Shown one piece after another: positions 61,974 to 64,000 of a stretch of DNA of 64,000 nt. The notes beneath the pieces were generated by a model. That model was not told where the DNA came from, searched no databases, and saw nothing but the letters and a program-made list of their open reading frames with translations. Position 1 is the first letter of the stretch. Each line of letters starts with the position of its first letter. The translations under genes were made by a program, and so were the position numbers. Source of the DNA: Zygnema cylindricum (taxonomy: Eukaryota > Streptophyta > Zygnematophyceae > Zygnematales > Zygnemataceae); the NCBI GenBank assembly GCA_037447655.1, contig JBBHKE010002360.1, positions 223,091 through 287,090 on the forward strand, given 5' to 3'.

Positions 61974-62890
61974 CCTAAGTCCTAAAACCCCTCTCACAAC
62001 CCCTATCTACTGATGTACGAACCAATCAGAGAACTGTAAAGTACACTAAGGTACTGTGGCCAGTGTACTTTCTGTACAGCTTCTGTTAGACTCGACCATT
62101 GAGTTGACACCTGTCTCTTTTAGACTCGCCCTCATGCTCTCCGGGATTCCCGCTTCCCAATGTTATCTTGCCACGTGGCGCCAGGTTATGTCAAGCCAGA
62201 AAACCGCCAAAGTGACCATTTCGGGATCTCGGAGATGATGCGTGCCGTCGGATCCAAAACGACTTTGAATGCTAGCCGTTGAAAATCTTTTTTTGGTAAA
62301 TTTGTTTCGTGCGGTTTCACGTTCGCACTATAATCTGATTTGTTTCTATGTTTTTTTATCTGTAATTCCGTTAATAGGACTAGTGAACTATACCACATTT
62401 AAATACTAAACATACCCCATGTACTCTAACGGACTTCAACGACAGACCGACTAAGGCTGACGGCTACGCCTCGCTCTGCCGGTCGGAGGTTCGAGTCCTG
62501 CCACACTCAACCTTTTTGTTAGAAGTAGACTCAACCTTTTTGTTAGAAGTGACTCATGTCACTTCTTGTGACCGGCTTAAGAAGCCAATGCAGCCATGGC
62601 TCCACCACCGTCTGTTTCCTTCAGTGACTACAACAAGTATGGGGGATAGAGGGAGGAGTTTCGAGTCATGTCGGACTCAACTTTTTTGTTAAAAGTGACA
62701 TATGTCACTTCTTTTGACCTGCTTAAAGAGCCAAGGCAACCATGGCTCCACCACCCTCTCTTTCTTTCACAGACTATAACAAGTATGGGGGACAGAGGGA
62801 GGAGGTGGAGGCAGACTGCTTGCGCTTTTTTTTTCTATTTACAGTTACCTATTTAGACTTAGAAAATACCTCATAAATCTAATAATTCAG
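61974..62890 (-). repeat. 5' LTR of copia element, with internal duplication
   Basis: Similar to 57410-58146, but the part from about 62500 (cctttttgttagaagtgac ... tatgggggacagaggg) is present twice, adding roughly 170 bp. B-box-like ttcgagtc occurs at 62489-62498 and again near 62658. Confidence 0.75.
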
Positions 62891-63064
62891 GAGGTACGAA
62901 ATCGATTGTCAAAAATATTTCAATAGCCTCGGCGGCTCGCCTCTTGCCTCGATACTTCATCGGTACCTATTCGTATTGAATTCGTACAATCCTCACCTCC
63001 ACAAAATACATAACGATATTTTTTGCTGGTCCCTTGGGAAATATATTGGCCCCTCACTATAGTA

Positions 63065-63608
63065 CACCTTGAATCGTTATTAGTGTTAAAAAATTATAAG
63101 CGATATCAAAGCTAGTTTGAATTTTTCAAGATTTCGAAAAAAAAAATTAACTCTAATTTATCCATAACGTTGATTTGGGTACAAGGAATTTGCCATTAGA
63201 ATCATCAGAGTGAAATAGGTAAAAGTACAAAATATGTCAAATTGTACATTGTCGCGTTCTTTACCTGTAATTTATTCATAACTCTAAATTGGGATTTCTC
63301 TAGTACAATTAATACGAGATGAGTATCTTTACACTAAGATAGGTACGATCTCATTTTACCTTTTGTTCTAAACGCAGTTTTTCGTGTGATCGCGACTTTT
63401 CTACTTAACAAAGTACCATTGTGTACGAACTGACACATCCGTACACCACACTATTCAATAATATCATAATTTAGAATTATTAACGTTAATTCACCAAAAC
63501 CTTAACAAAAGTAAAAAAAAATGGTGTTACTAATTATATTTTAGGTGAAACTTGAAAAAATTGCGGGCGCCGATATACCGTTCATAACGTTGTTAACAAT
63601 TCAGGGTG
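63065..63608. mobile_element. Family B TIR element (544 bp)
   Basis: Ends CACCTTGAATCGTTATTAG and GTTAACAATTCAGGGTG, flanked by TA (63063-63064 and 63609-63610). Contains the shared tccgtacaccacactattc and gggcgccgatatacc motifs and no ORF. Same length as the 19693 copy after removal of its insertion. Confidence 0.8.
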
Positions 63609-63674
63609 TACTTTACTAAAGTACAGTACAGTACGGTAATGTAGTCTACTCTATTGTAACTGCACTGTACAGTA

Positions 63675-64000
63675 CACCGTCAATCGCTATTGGCGTGATG
63701 TATGCTAATTCCGTCCCGCTTTTTTTTTCCAAATTCTCAAATAGCATAACTAATTGTGTTTTTTTTCTCTACGCCATTTGGGGTTTTTTTCTAAGTATCG
63801 TACAAAACGAAAGTACGTTATCATTTAAATAGTGTGTTGTACGATCAGTGTCAGACCATACAAAATCGTACGTTTTTAAGTGAAAAAGTACAATTTATTA
63901 TGTTTGGTAATCGTGGACGCATGAAATTGTGCGGTCTAAAAGGGGATCAATCAAGGTCGTAAAAAATGAATTTCGCACATATTCGTCGAACAACCCTATG
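63675..64000. mobile_element. Family B TIR element, right end beyond window
   Basis: Starts CACCGTCAATCGCTATTGG after TA, inside a gtacagtac run. It has the inverted form of the shared tagtgtgttgtacgatcagtgtcaga motif near 63830. It runs off the window edge. Confidence 0.7.

Larger units (their letters stand above)
57410..62890 (-). mobile_element. Decayed Ty1/copia LTR retrotransposon
   Basis: Two direct repeats (about 57410-58146 and about 61974-62890) flank a minus-strand interior. In order from the right it holds gag, zinc knuckle, protease, integrase, reverse transcriptase and RNase H remnants, and integrase before RT is the Ty1/copia order. The reading frame is broken by several stops and shifts. 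The right (5') LTR is longer through an internal tandem duplication. I could not find a matching target duplication or a clear primer-binding site. The left LTR meets a family C fragment. Confidence 0.85.

Noticed and set aside
1-64000. A clustered pathway or defence system
   Set aside because: The genes belong to unrelated cellular processes with independent promoters; nothing suggests a joint function beyond the TGD5 pair.

Overview
This is a eukaryotic nuclear window from a green plant of the streptophyte lineage. The genes carry many short exons with GT-AG (and two GC-AG) introns. They match plant-type proteins: FORGETTER1/Strawberry notch with its N-terminal LSD1-like zinc fingers, SCC4, TGD5 and AP-4 epsilon. 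The space between genes is full of small terminal-inverted-repeat transposons. I cannot fix the species from sequence alone. A charophyte alga or an early-diverging land plant would fit, but that is inference.

Layout. (1) 146-14601, minus: FGT1/SNO chromatin-associated helicase-like gene, 26 exons seen, C-terminus cut off by the left edge. (2) 14748-20791: a transposon island of nested small DNA elements. Three families recur in the window: family B (TA-flanked, ends like CACCGCGAATCG), family A (hAT-like, 8-bp target duplications, ends CATAGTTCAAAAG) and family C/D (ends GTGTTGTGTATCGG or GTGTTGGGTATCG). (3) 21149-31195, plus: SCC4/MAU2, the cohesin-loader partner. Part of this gene (half of exon 5, exons 6 and 7) is tandemly duplicated, and the second copy carries a stop codon. 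(4) 35307-36513, minus: TGD5-like glycine-rich protein of 88 residues. It is divergent from (5) 36720-38045, plus: a 79-residue single-pass membrane protein; only about 206 bp separate the two start codons. (6) 40017-47987, minus: complete AP-4 complex epsilon subunit, 11 exons, 989 residues. (7) 47988-53752: repeat-rich intergenic DNA. (8) 53753-56171, minus: RRM-type RNA-binding protein, 5 exons, 286 residues, with introns almost wholly purine-rich on the sense strand. (9) about 57410-62890, minus: a decayed Ty1/copia retrotransposon with two unequal LTRs. (10) 63065-64000: two more family B elements.

The genes are ordinary housekeeping or regulatory genes acting in separate places (chromatin, cohesin loading, plastid lipid import, trans-Golgi sorting, RNA binding). 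I see no gene cluster or operon-like logic. The least ordinary parts are the transposon families with readable target-site duplications, the intragenic SCC4 duplication, the GC-AG introns and the purine-only introns of the RRM gene. Exon borders were set by eye from splice consensus, reading phase and remembered homologues. Every exon chain given as a full model keeps frame throughout.
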